Shown here: piece by piece, positions 1 to 7,030 of the stretch
How positions within the stretch are numbered: the stretch's first letter is position 1
Layout of the letters: each line of letters begins with the position of its first letter
Origin: Bacteroidota bacterium
Lineage (GTDB): Bacteria > Bacteroidota > Bacteroidia > Bacteroidales > UBA10428
Length of the DNA: 11,288 nt
Direction: 5' to 3'
NCBI GenBank assembly: GCA_024640925.1
Contig: JAHEEB010000052.1
Coordinates: 1-11,288 of the forward strand
Notes under the pieces: model-generated
Database searches by the model: none
What the model was told of the DNA's origin: nothing
What the model saw: the letters and a program-made list of their open reading frames with translations, nothing else
Program-made: the position numbers and the translations under genes

Positions 1-533
1 GTTAAAACAGCTAACCCGATAAAAAAAGCGGAGAGTGCAATTTGAATGTATTTACTTTTGTTTTCAGTAGCCTGCTGGGAGAAAAAATAATGTGTAATTC
101 CCAAAAAAATAAAAAGATTGAACCATGGATCGATTATACCCGATTTAAAGTAGAAAAAAGGGAGCAAGGAAACCCCATATGCTGTAGCCCAGATAATTCC
201 GAATTTTTCACTAACAAGTTTTTTGCCATACAAAAAAAGTACAACTAGTGTAATGATGCCAGCAATTGAATTCGGAAAGCGGGCAGCAAATTCATTTATT
301 CCGAATAATTTCATGGAAATTACCTGGAACCAGATAAAAAGAGGAGGTTTTTCCCAGAATGGTTCAAAAAATATTTGAACAGTAAGGTAGTTCTTTGTAA
401 GCAACATTTCACGGGCCGATTCAGCAAAATTTATCTCGTCCCAATCAAAAAGGTGAAGATTACCTATAAAAGGAATATAAGCAAGTCCTGCAAGTAGCGC
501 AATAATGACTGATATAAGCAGGTTCCTTTTCAT
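1..533 (-). CDS. ArnT/PMT-like (GT39/GT83-type) membrane glycosyltransferase, N-terminal part
   Basis: This is an integral membrane glycosyltransferase of the dolichyl-phosphate-mannose/ArnT superfamily, which moves a sugar from a polyprenyl-phosphate donor to an acceptor on the outer face of the cytoplasmic membrane. Only the first 177 codons are present; the gene runs off the left edge of the window. The start is the ATG at 533-531. A first membrane segment (about residues 5-23) is followed by the periplasmic FDWDE motif (29-33), the position of the catalytic acid in this family, then AESAREML (37-44) and the hallmark FWEKPPLFIW (59-68). A second membrane segment lies near 88-103, and a KSGIIDPWF stretch (130-138) matches the conserved region after it. 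The upstream PAP2 gene stops 3 bp before this start, so the two are probably co-translated. Acceptor and donor sugar cannot be inferred. Family assignment is secure, specificity is not. Confidence 0.87.
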   Translation of the reverse strand, partial: MKRNLLISVIIALLAGLAYIPFIGNLHLFDWDEINFAESAREMLLTKNYLTVQIFFEPFWEKPPLFIWFQVISMKLFGINEFAARFPNSIAGIITLVVLFLYGKKLVSEKFGIIWATAYGVSLLPFFYFKSGIIDPWFNLFIFLGITHYFFSQQATENKSKYIQIALSAFFIGLAVL

Positions 534-536
534 GGT

Positions 537-1175
537 TCAGATTTTAATTAGTGGCATATCAAGTTTACTATTTGAATAGCGATTCATATACCATACTGAA
601 AAAATTCCGGCACTAATACCGATTATTGCACCAAAGTAGACATCTGCCAAAAAATGTTGAGAAAGATAAATCCTTGAAAAACCGACTAATAGAGCCACAA
701 GCAGGCATAATATTTTTAGCGGTACTGATTTGGTGAAAAATGAAAGCACAAAAAATATGCTAAAAGCAGTTGCTGTATGGCCGGAAGGAAAGCTATGATG
801 TGAATGCATTTCAACTCCAGGTACGATATAAATATTGCTGATATTCTCAAAAAATAATAATGGCCTTGGTTCATCAGGGAAAACCAATCTTTTAAAGATT
901 TGGGAAAGAATACCAGCTAAAGTGCTTGCTATTCCAACAATCAATCCTTTTCTAATACAGAAAAGCAACAATACTATTCCCAAGGCAACAGGAAAAAGGC
1001 CATTGCCAATATTTGTAATTATTTTAAAAAAAATATCACAAAAAGAACAGTGGTAATGATTTGTAAATAAATGAATTTCAGCCTTTGAAAATGTGGAAAG
1101 GATATATCCTAAACCAATCCAAAAAATAATCATGGGATAAATAAATGCTGAATTATTTTGAATGATTTTTTTCAT
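537..1175 (-). CDS. PAP2-family membrane phosphatase (undecaprenyl-pyrophosphate or lipid phosphatase-like)
   Basis: This 212-aa membrane protein belongs to the PAP2/type 2 phosphatidic acid phosphatase superfamily. The three active-site motifs are visible: a basic/RP motif ending in R104-P105 (K95 and R96 lie 7-8 residues before it, slightly wider than the classical K-x6-RP), PSGH at 130-133, and SR-x5-H-x3-D with S167, R168, H174 and D178. About six hydrophobic segments are evident (roughly 12-29, 60-75, 77-93, 136-148, 152-165, 183-196). Family members dephosphorylate undecaprenyl pyrophosphate, phosphatidylglycerol phosphate or lipid A. Being directly upstream of a lipid-linked glycosyltransferase (3-bp gap) favours carrier-lipid recycling or lipid A/glycan modification, which is inference from context. 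The gene lies 81 bp downstream of the peptidase gene with no obvious terminator between them, so read-through is possible. The ATG at 1175-1173 is the natural start. Confidence 0.9.
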   Translation of the reverse strand: MKKIIQNNSAFIYPMIIFWIGLGYILSTFSKAEIHLFTNHYHCSFCDIFFKIITNIGNGLFPVALGIVLLLFCIRKGLIVGIASTLAGILSQIFKRLVFPDEPRPLLFFENISNIYIVPGVEMHSHHSFPSGHTATAFSIFFVLSFFTKSVPLKILCLLVALLVGFSRIYLSQHFLADVYFGAIIGISAGIFSVWYMNRYSNSKLDMPLIKI

Positions 1176-1187
1176 TTCAAACGCAAA

Positions 1188-1248
1188 AATGCAAAATCTT
1201 TTTTAGATAGCTTTAAAAGACACTTTTTTTTCGTTCTTATTTTGCATT
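1188..1248. repeat. 10-bp inverted repeat between the peptidase and PAP2 genes
   Basis: AATGCAAAAT at 1188-1197 is repeated in inverted orientation as ATTTTGCATT at 1239-1248, 41 bp apart, in the short gap upstream of the PAP2 gene. It could be a bipartite regulator site or chance in AT-rich DNA. The intervening sequence has no strong hairpin with a U-tract, so it is not a convincing terminator. Confidence 0.3.
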
Positions 1249-1256
1249 AAAATGAA

Positions 1257-3164
1257 CTATCCATTATGTTTTTTGATGAATTTCATGGTGGAAGAAAATT
1301 TAGCTGATTGAATTTGTATTATGTAAACTCCATCACTCAAATCGCCGACAGGTATTTTTGTACGGTCCGTAGAAATATTCTGGAAAACCTTAATTTTATT
1401 TCCTTTAATATCGTAAAATGTGAGCCCAATCAGGGTTTCTATACTACGGGAAAAAATTGTAAGTTCTGTGTCTGCCGGATTAGGGAAAATAAGTAGTGGT
1501 TTCTGTTCAGCCTTGTTCGAATCAATATTTTGAATGGTTCTGAATACTCCTAATATGTATTTATTTGGATCCACAATTATATTATATACAGGCTTATTAA
1601 AAGGAATTTTAATAACATCGACAGGCTTTTCAGGAGAAAAAGTAATCATCGTATCACCAGTCGGAAATTCTATGACATACTGGATATTTATATGGAAGAA
1701 ATTGGTGATTTCCGGAGCCGATCCTTGTTGCTCATTAAAAATGTAAAGCGTGTCATTCTGGTGAGACCATGATATGTCTAAAACCGGGTACCCTTCGCCA
1801 TAATACCATTCCTTAAAAAAATTATCGAAAGAGCGACCGGAAAGTTCTTCGGTTACTGTTTTAAAATCCTCAGCAGAGGCTGATTTATATTTATATCTTG
1901 ATAAGAATTCCCTTAAAATTTCAAAAAACAAATCATCATTATTCAATTCATAACGGATCATATGAATAATTGAAGCTCCTTTTTTGTAGGTAGTACGATA
2001 ATCAAATATCTGTTTGGATGATGTGACTTCAGAATCACTGACATAAACAGAACCGTCTGTTAACCCCATCGCATATTCATGGGTTGCCTCCATCCAAACT
2101 TTTGCTTTTTCTATTCCATGAAGTTTTTCGTGAGCAATATATTCGGAATAAGAGGCAAATCCTTCATTTATCCATATATCATTCCATGAGGAGCAGGTAA
2201 CTTCGTCACCAAACCACTGGTGTGCAAGTTCATGGGCAATCAAATCGAAGTCAAAATATCCTAATGTTGTCATGGTTTGATTTTCCATGCCACCCCCTTC
2301 AGAAACAACGCAATGTCCATATTTTTCGTTGATAAATGGATAAACTCCAAATGTTTCAGAAAATGCTTCAATTAAATCGGCAGTAGTATCAATAATCTTT
2401 TTATTCTGGTTAAAATAAATATCGTCGTTGTAAATATAATTGATAATGGGTAAAGGTTTATCAACACCTTTTATATGAGCATAAATAGTATAGTCGCGAT
2501 AGTTTGCCATAGCAAGTGAAATCAGATAAAATGCAGTAGGGTACCTTGTTTCCCATTCATAACGGACCTTATCAGAATCAACATCTACAATTCTTTTCAG
2601 CAGACCATTTGAACCAACTTTATAACCTTTTGGAATTGTAACATAAACAAAAACAGAATCGGCTTTATCGTGAAGGTCTTGTTTACATGGGAACCAGTGT
2701 TTCGAGGCAAAAGGTTCCGTTAAAGTATATGTTATTTTGCCGGAATATCCTGTTGAATTAAACATAGCTCCATCTTCAACCGGATGTTTTGCATCTCCCC
2801 TATAAAATATTTTGATTAGAGAATTTTGTCCGGTAGAAAAACTATGATAGATATATAAAGAGTCATTAGAATGTTTATAATCAAGCTGAGTACCTTCTAT
2901 TGTTATCATTGAAACTTTTAGTTGGCTCCCCATATCGAGCACAATCGTATCAGTTTTTTCCAGAAGGTTAAATCCCACACTGCAACTACCTTTTACGTTC
3001 GTGTTTTTATCTGAAATCTCAATGTCCAAAAAATAAAATGTAATATCGAATTTATTTCTGTATCCATTTTGTTGACATACAGTGTTTTTTGCTATTAAAA
3101 GCAGTATTATAACTATAAACCAATGATTCCGGAAAAGAAATGAGATCTTCATTTTTTTTGTCAT
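1257..3164 (-). CDS. Secreted M1-family zinc aminopeptidase-like protein with T9SS sorting domain
   Basis: This 635-aa predicted secreted gluzincin peptidase has an N-terminal hydrophobic signal (about residues 14-30, after a basic start). Next comes an M1-type N-terminal beta domain (about 35-225), then the catalytic domain with EGGGMEN (289-295, equivalent of the substrate-binding GAMEN). The zinc site is HELAH at 311-315 with the third ligand E334 in NEGFA, exactly HExxH-x18-E. Y393 in YKKG fits the transition-state tyrosine. The C-terminal 80 residues (about 556-635), with FPNPADTELTI and later DGVYIIQIQS, are a type A T9SS sorting domain, so the enzyme should reach the cell surface or medium. 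The Ala-rich C-terminal domain of long M1 enzymes is absent, as in other short bacterial members. A second ATG at codon 5 is an alternative start. Substrate preference is unknown. Confidence 0.9.
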   Translation of the reverse strand: MTKKMKISFLFRNHWFIVIILLLIAKNTVCQQNGYRNKFDITFYFLDIEISDKNTNVKGSCSVGFNLLEKTDTIVLDMGSQLKVSMITIEGTQLDYKHSNDSLYIYHSFSTGQNSLIKIFYRGDAKHPVEDGAMFNSTGYSGKITYTLTEPFASKHWFPCKQDLHDKADSVFVYVTIPKGYKVGSNGLLKRIVDVDSDKVRYEWETRYPTAFYLISLAMANYRDYTIYAHIKGVDKPLPIINYIYNDDIYFNQNKKIIDTTADLIEAFSETFGVYPFINEKYGHCVVSEGGGMENQTMTTLGYFDFDLIAHELAHQWFGDEVTCSSWNDIWINEGFASYSEYIAHEKLHGIEKAKVWMEATHEYAMGLTDGSVYVSDSEVTSSKQIFDYRTTYKKGASIIHMIRYELNNDDLFFEILREFLSRYKYKSASAEDFKTVTEELSGRSFDNFFKEWYYGEGYPVLDISWSHQNDTLYIFNEQQGSAPEITNFFHINIQYVIEFPTGDTMITFSPEKPVDVIKIPFNKPVYNIIVDPNKYILGVFRTIQNIDSNKAEQKPLLIFPNPADTELTIFSRSIETLIGLTFYDIKGNKIKVFQNISTDRTKIPVGDLSDGVYIIQIQSAKFSSTMKFIKKHNG

Positions 3165-3181
3165 AAATATATATAAAATAA

Positions 3182-3208
3182 CAAGGCCTTCAAAATTTGA
3201 AGGCCTTG
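3182..3208 (-). terminator. Perfect hairpin (module A) just upstream of the peptidase gene
   Basis: CAAGGCCTTCAAA and its exact reverse complement flank a single central base, giving a 13-bp inverted repeat (in practice an 11-bp stem with a 5-nt loop). Read on the minus strand it is followed by TTATTTTATATATATTT and then the peptidase ATG 17 nt later. It could be a weak intrinsic terminator or attenuator in the peptidase leader, or a stabilising 5' hairpin. Its plus-strand flank is related to that of the hairpin at 3458-3485. Confidence 0.6.
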
Positions 3209-3300
3209 CTAAATCCCTAAAACTAAAACCTTATCACATGAAAAAAAAACTACTCCCTAATACCCTTTAAAAACTAAACTATGTAAACCCAAAACTTATG
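3209..3300. repeat. A/C-rich module A flank, related to 3486-3590
   Basis: On the plus strand this stretch is rich in A and C and contains only about three G. The segment CCCTAAAACTAAAACC and the following TTATCA (3215-3236) align with 3491-3516 of the second module, apart from a short insertion and a few substitutions. An ATG at 3238 opens a reading frame of only ten codons, so coding capacity is not supported. Read on the minus strand this is a G/T-rich leader ending in the hairpin at 3182-3208. Confidence 0.45.
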
Positions 3301-3450
3301 AATAAAAATTACTACTTAAATTTACGACGAAAAAAACAAAAAGTTCTCATTTTTATGAATGAAAAATGTTACTTAATCCGATGATTTATCTCACTTAAAA
3401 AATAATTCTTTAAGATACTCGAATTTATCTGATTTTCAATGGAAAAAGAT

Positions 3451-3485
3451 AAAAAAAGTAATCCTGGTTATTGAACCAGGATTAC
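3451..3485 (-). terminator. Intrinsic terminator on the minus strand with no gene in front of it (module B hairpin)
   Basis: GTAATCCTGGTT (3458-3469) and AACCAGGATTAC (3474-3485) form a perfect 12-bp stem with a 4-nt loop. On the minus strand the stem is followed immediately by seven T (complement of 3451-3457) and a further T-rich stretch, a textbook Rho-independent terminator. The plus strand has no U-tract after the stem. No reading frame lies upstream on the minus strand between here and the divergent transporter gene, so the terminated transcript would be non-coding and shorter than about 300 nt. Confidence 0.75.
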
Positions 3486-3590
3486 CAACACCCAAAACTA
3501 ATCAAAAACCTTCTCAACTCTAAGTCTTTGTCTTAACTAACCCTAAAACCTAACTAAAACCCATTTTGAAATACACTGCCCTAATTATTT
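3486..3590. repeat. A/C-rich module B flank, possible minus-strand small RNA body
   Basis: This second copy of the G-poor flank (about four G on the plus strand) begins directly after the module B hairpin. CCCAAAACTAATCAAAAACC with the following TTCTCA (3491-3516) matches module A. Read on the minus strand it is the G/T-rich sequence that would precede the terminator at 3451-3485. No promoter matching the Bacteroidota consensus was found by eye. Its role is unknown. Confidence 0.45.
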
Positions 3591-3610
3591 AACTAAGGTA
3601 TGAAATTACA

Positions 3611-3630
3611 ATAATTAACGCGTTAATTAT
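3611..3630. promoter_or_regulatory. Perfect 20-bp palindrome in the divergent intergenic region
   Basis: ATAATTAACG is followed directly by its reverse complement CGTTAATTAT. A gapless 20-bp palindrome is typical of a dimeric regulator site, and it sits 147 bp upstream of the transporter start. The binding protein cannot be named. Confidence 0.45.
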
Positions 3631-3724
3631 CAGATGAGTTATATTAGTTTTAAAAGGTGATTCTTATCATCAAATACAACTCCGAGAATTCTTTCAGAAG
3701 TGATTTCGTAAATTTTTTTAAATA

Positions 3725-3741
3725 AATTCAATGATTGAATT
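3725..3741. promoter_or_regulatory. 17-bp palindrome close to the transporter start
   Basis: AATTCAAT and ATTGAATT are perfect reverse complements around one central G, 36 bp before the transporter ATG. This is the expected location of a promoter-proximal operator. A weak -7-like TAAGTTTA follows at 3751-3758, but no -33 TTTG stands at the right distance. Confidence 0.35.
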
Positions 3742-3777
3742 ACTTTTTTATAAGTTTATTTCTCAGAAAAACAGACA

Positions 3778-6765
3778 ATGAATTACAGGGAAAAGATCTA
3801 TTCTATAGCTTTTGATGTTTTAATCGAAACTATTGTAAATCATCAAAAGACGAATGAGAGTATAAATCAGTTAAAAGAAATTGCTCATAAATACGATACT
3901 TTTTATAACTCGGTAGATTTTGGCAATGCCTTGGAAAATAAGCTGCATTTATATAAACACCAGCTTATTAACGAAGATGAGTCACTTTTTATTCAGGATA
4001 CTCACATACCATATGTTATTAAGAATCAAATTCTTATATCGGAAAAAGAAAAAATCGAAGTATTTATTATCATCCAATTTTGGGCAAATGAGTATAAGTT
4101 AGGTGAACCTCTTATTTTTTTTAAATTAGCGAAAAATCTGGGAATAGAACTATCAGATTCGGAAATCATTCATCAATTTTTTTACAATAAAGAGCTGATT
4201 GAAAAAAACAATGTTTTTTTTAAGTTGTATAAGGAACAAGGTTATAATGATGAACAACTGGAAGGAGAATGGGTAGAAAGTAATAAGCCCGATGTAAATG
4301 AAGAATTTGAAAAGGACTATGTTAACAACACAAATAGTTTTGCCGATGTCATCTTTCTTTCAAAATTTAAACTTTTTCTTATTTCTGTAAATAACCCGGA
4401 ACTATCAATTAAAACACTGCCTGACAATTTTTGCCTTATCGAAACAGGTGAAAATATATATGTTGGTGAAGATTACACAATTGGTTTCGCAAGCCTGAAG
4501 AAAAAGCTGATTGAGAAGAAATTTGATAAAAAATATTATTTAACAGCATTCAAAGCAGAGTTTAACTATTCAAATAAAAAGGGGGTTAGAGCTTTCAATT
4601 TTTTCGGAGAGCCTGGTGAACTAATTGGTATCATTGGCAGCGAGGGTTCTGGAAAATCAACAATACTCAAATTATTAAGTGGTTTTGAAAAACCAACGAA
4701 AGGAGATGTTTGCATCAACGGTTACAATCTTTCAAATTTCTATTATCAGCTTTCAGGTCTTATTGGTTATGTAGGAGAAGAAGATATTCTTGTTCCTGAA
4801 CTCACGGTTTTTGAGAACCTGGCTATGGCTGTCAGATTGTTTTTAAGAAACAGCAATGATTATAATATAAAAATACTGGTAAAAGATGTATTAAGTAGTA
4901 TTGGACTTTTTGAATTGAGAAATAGTATTGTTGGCCATACCAGCGAAAAAAAACTACATCCGGGACAACGATGGTTGCTAAATATTGCAATTGAACTTAT
5001 ACGTGAGCCTCTTATACTTATTATCGACAGCCCAAAATTTCCATTAAGCATGGACGATTCGTCAAAGATTCTTGACATTCTTACAAAATATACGTTCAAT
5101 GGAAAACTGGTAATTACCTCTATAACACAATCAAACATAAGTTCGTTCGAAAATATTGATAAAATTTTATTGTTAAATCACGATGGATACCCGGTTTATT
5201 TTGGAGATCGCCAAAATGCTGTTAAATCAATTCTTGCCAGTTTACCAGAAGGAATTGTCCGTTTATTCAGTACAAATGACAATGGTCACAATGCTTTTTT
5301 GAAAATACTCGATCATAAGTTTTTTGATCCAATAGCACAGCAGGATGAACACCTCAATTCTACTTTTCAGAAAATTGAGAAAGTTCGTATGCAAAAAAAG
5401 ATTCCGGCAAAACAGTATCATTCTCCACGACTCGAAAAACAGTTTTTTGCATACTCAACCCGTAATTTTAAAACTAAAATTGCCAGGCGAAGAGAACTTA
5501 TTTTTACTGTTATTATTGCACCTTTTCTTGCTATATTCTTTTCAATAATATTCAGGTTTTCTGAGACAAAACCATATTTATTCTCAATGAATCCGAATAT
5601 TCCTGTTTTCTTTTATCTGAGTATTATTACGACTATTTTTTTAGGACTTATGATGTCTGTTAATGAGATTATAAAAGAAAAAAGTACTCTTGAAAAAGAA
5701 ATGTATTTAAACTTAAGCTTATTCTCATACATCAACTCTAAAGTTTTCTATATTTTCATTATTATTTTAGTACAGACTTTTTTATATACAATTACAGCTA
5801 ATTTTATTCTTGGTATTCATGGAATGGTAATCTACCATTGGTTAATATATTTTAGTTCTGGTGCGTTTGGTGCCATTCTCGGCCTTTTGTTTTCTTCGCT
5901 TTGTAAAAATATTAGCTCAATAACACTAAAAGTTATTCCCTTTGTTATTGTCATTTTTATGATTTTCGGATGCGGATGGATTTTGCCTTCTCAATTAAAT
6001 ATAACGAAAAATAAATACTCACCATTGGTATCGGATTTGATGGTGAACAGGTGGGCTTATGAAGCAATAGTTGTAAAACAATTTACCGATAATCCCTATC
6101 AAAAAAACTTTAATAAAGTTGATGAAAAAATCAGTATTGGGGCATATAACTCTTTTAATGTTCTTCCCCTGCTAAAAGATTTAATTGAAGAGCAGCGAAC
6201 CGACAGCCAATTGAGCGATTCTTCAAAGCATTTTTTACGGGTTGTGAGTAACCGGTTTAAATTTATGGTATCAACCGAAGATATTTATCCTTTTGAGTTT
6301 ACCGATAGCTTATCTAAAGGTTTTTTTAATGAAAAGATAAAAGAAGAAGCAACTGAGTATATAATTTACCTCGATTATTATTATAATAATTTATATAACG
6401 AAGGGTTGAGGGAAAAGCAAAACATTTCAGATAGCTTAAATAATCTGATTGGTGAAAATGCTTCTGAAAATCTCAGGTATCAACATTTTAATCAGGCTAT
6501 AGCACAACAAGTGAGGAATTCATCATTACGTAAAAATATGAAAATTGTTGGAGATGATATAGTTCAACTTACCGATCCTGTTTTTAGCAGGCCCATTAAT
6601 AATTATGGTCGTTCGCAATTTTTTCAGAGAACTAAAAAGTTTAATAATCAAATGATAGACACATATGAATTTAATCTCTCAGTAATTTGGTTATTTATTT
6701 TATTGGGTTATATATTTTTAATTACCGACATAATTAACAGATTTATAAGAGGTTTTACCAAATAA
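3778..6765 (+). CDS. ABCG-like half transporter (ATPase fused to ABC-2 membrane domain) with degenerate catalytic motifs
   Basis: This is a 995-aa fusion protein. Residues 1-245 are a mostly helical cytoplasmic region that may resemble TerB-like domains, a weak impression. Residues 250-490 are an ABCG/White-type ATPase, and about 570-990 an ABC-2 permease with membrane segments near 574-592, 608-627, 655-678, 685-706, 716-736 and 967-987. A large extracytoplasmic insertion (about 740-965) precedes the last segment. Walker A is intact (GSEGSGKST, 287-295). The Q-loop glutamine is replaced (GYVGEED, 330-336), the signature reads LHPGQ (393-397) instead of LSGGQ, Walker B is LILIIDSP (412-419) with S418 where the catalytic Glu belongs, and the H-loop has T450 in place of His. 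The protein may therefore bind ATP without normal hydrolysis. The downstream gene starts 265 bp later, so it is probably monocistronic. Substrate unknown. Confidence 0.85.
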   Translation: MNYREKIYSIAFDVLIETIVNHQKTNESINQLKEIAHKYDTFYNSVDFGNALENKLHLYKHQLINEDESLFIQDTHIPYVIKNQILISEKEKIEVFIIIQFWANEYKLGEPLIFFKLAKNLGIELSDSEIIHQFFYNKELIEKNNVFFKLYKEQGYNDEQLEGEWVESNKPDVNEEFEKDYVNNTNSFADVIFLSKFKLFLISVNNPELSIKTLPDNFCLIETGENIYVGEDYTIGFASLKKKLIEKKFDKKYYLTAFKAEFNYSNKKGVRAFNFFGEPGELIGIIGSEGSGKSTILKLLSGFEKPTKGDVCINGYNLSNFYYQLSGLIGYVGEEDILVPELTVFENLAMAVRLFLRNSNDYNIKILVKDVLSSIGLFELRNSIVGHTSEKKLHPGQRWLLNIAIELIREPLILIIDSPKFPLSMDDSSKILDILTKYTFNGKLVITSITQSNISSFENIDKILLLNHDGYPVYFGDRQNAVKSILASLPEGIVRLFSTNDNGHNAFLKILDHKFFDPIAQQDEHLNSTFQKIEKVRMQKKIPAKQYHSPRLEKQFFAYSTRNFKTKIARRRELIFTVIIAPFLAIFFSIIFRFSETKPYLFSMNPNIPVFFYLSIITTIFLGLMMSVNEIIKEKSTLEKEMYLNLSLFSYINSKVFYIFIIILVQTFLYTITANFILGIHGMVIYHWLIYFSSGAFGAILGLLFSSLCKNISSITLKVIPFVIVIFMIFGCGWILPSQLNITKNKYSPLVSDLMVNRWAYEAIVVKQFTDNPYQKNFNKVDEKISIGAYNSFNVLPLLKDLIEEQRTDSQLSDSSKHFLRVVSNRFKFMVSTEDIYPFEFTDSLSKGFFNEKIKEEATEYIIYLDYYYNNLYNEGLREKQNISDSLNNLIGENASENLRYQHFNQAIAQQVRNSSLRKNMKIVGDDIVQLTDPVFSRPINNYGRSQFFQRTKKFNNQMIDTYEFNLSVIWLFILLGYIFLITDIINRFIRGFTK

Positions 6766-6808
6766 ATACGGTATATTTTTATTTTTTAATTAAAAAAACA
6801 TAAAAAAA

Positions 6809-6822
6809 TGCAATCGGTTGCG
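6809..6822. promoter_or_regulatory. LacI-family-like operator 1
   Basis: TGCAATCGGTTGCG is a near-palindrome with a central CG and fits the LacI/GalR-family operator pattern GCAAnCGnTTGC exactly. It lies 209 bp upstream of the DUF4380-like gene and 44 bp past the transporter stop codon. A LacI-type repressor would suit the carbohydrate-related operon downstream. No lacI-like gene is present in the window. Confidence 0.55.
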
Positions 6823-6931
6823 TTGGAATATAATAAAGTTGCATTAAATTCAGGTAGTTTTTTTATCTGCGATTTGTCAACAGAGATACAAAAAATCAAT
6901 TAAATATCCCATTTCTTTTGACTTAACGAGG

Positions 6932-6945
6932 TTAATCGGTTTGTC
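6932..6945. promoter_or_regulatory. LacI-family-like operator 2
   Basis: The same 8-base core AATCGGTT (6934-6941) recurs 122 bp downstream of the first copy, again matching AAnCGnTT but with a weaker left arm. Its right edge overlaps a possible -33 TTTG (6940-6943). A -7-like TTGGTTTG follows at 6967-6974, a spacing somewhat longer than the consensus. This arrangement would allow repression of the 7031 operon and looping between the two sites. Confidence 0.35.
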
Positions 6946-7030
6946 GATAGATAGATTCTAATTGTATTGGTTTGATTTATTAAACTTTTTTCCTATTATT
7001 AAAGACTCTTAACTTTAACAGAAAATATCC

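Noticed and set aside
42..248. 68-aa plus-strand frame
   Set aside because: Antisense to the glycosyltransferase, with no recognisable motifs and no start signal.
3238..3270. A ten-codon frame beginning ATGAAAAAAAAACTACTC that looks like the start of a secreted protein
   Set aside because: It stops after ten codons, and neighbouring sequence gives no continuing frame. It may be chance or the remnant of a gene start.
4860..5138. 92-aa minus-strand frame
   Set aside because: Lies entirely within the ABC transporter gene on the opposite strand. The sense frame carries clear ABC motifs.
6781..6808. AT-only palindrome TTTTTTAATTAAAAAA region as terminator of the transporter gene
   Set aside because: There is no GC pair in the stem, so it is too weak to call in AT-rich DNA.
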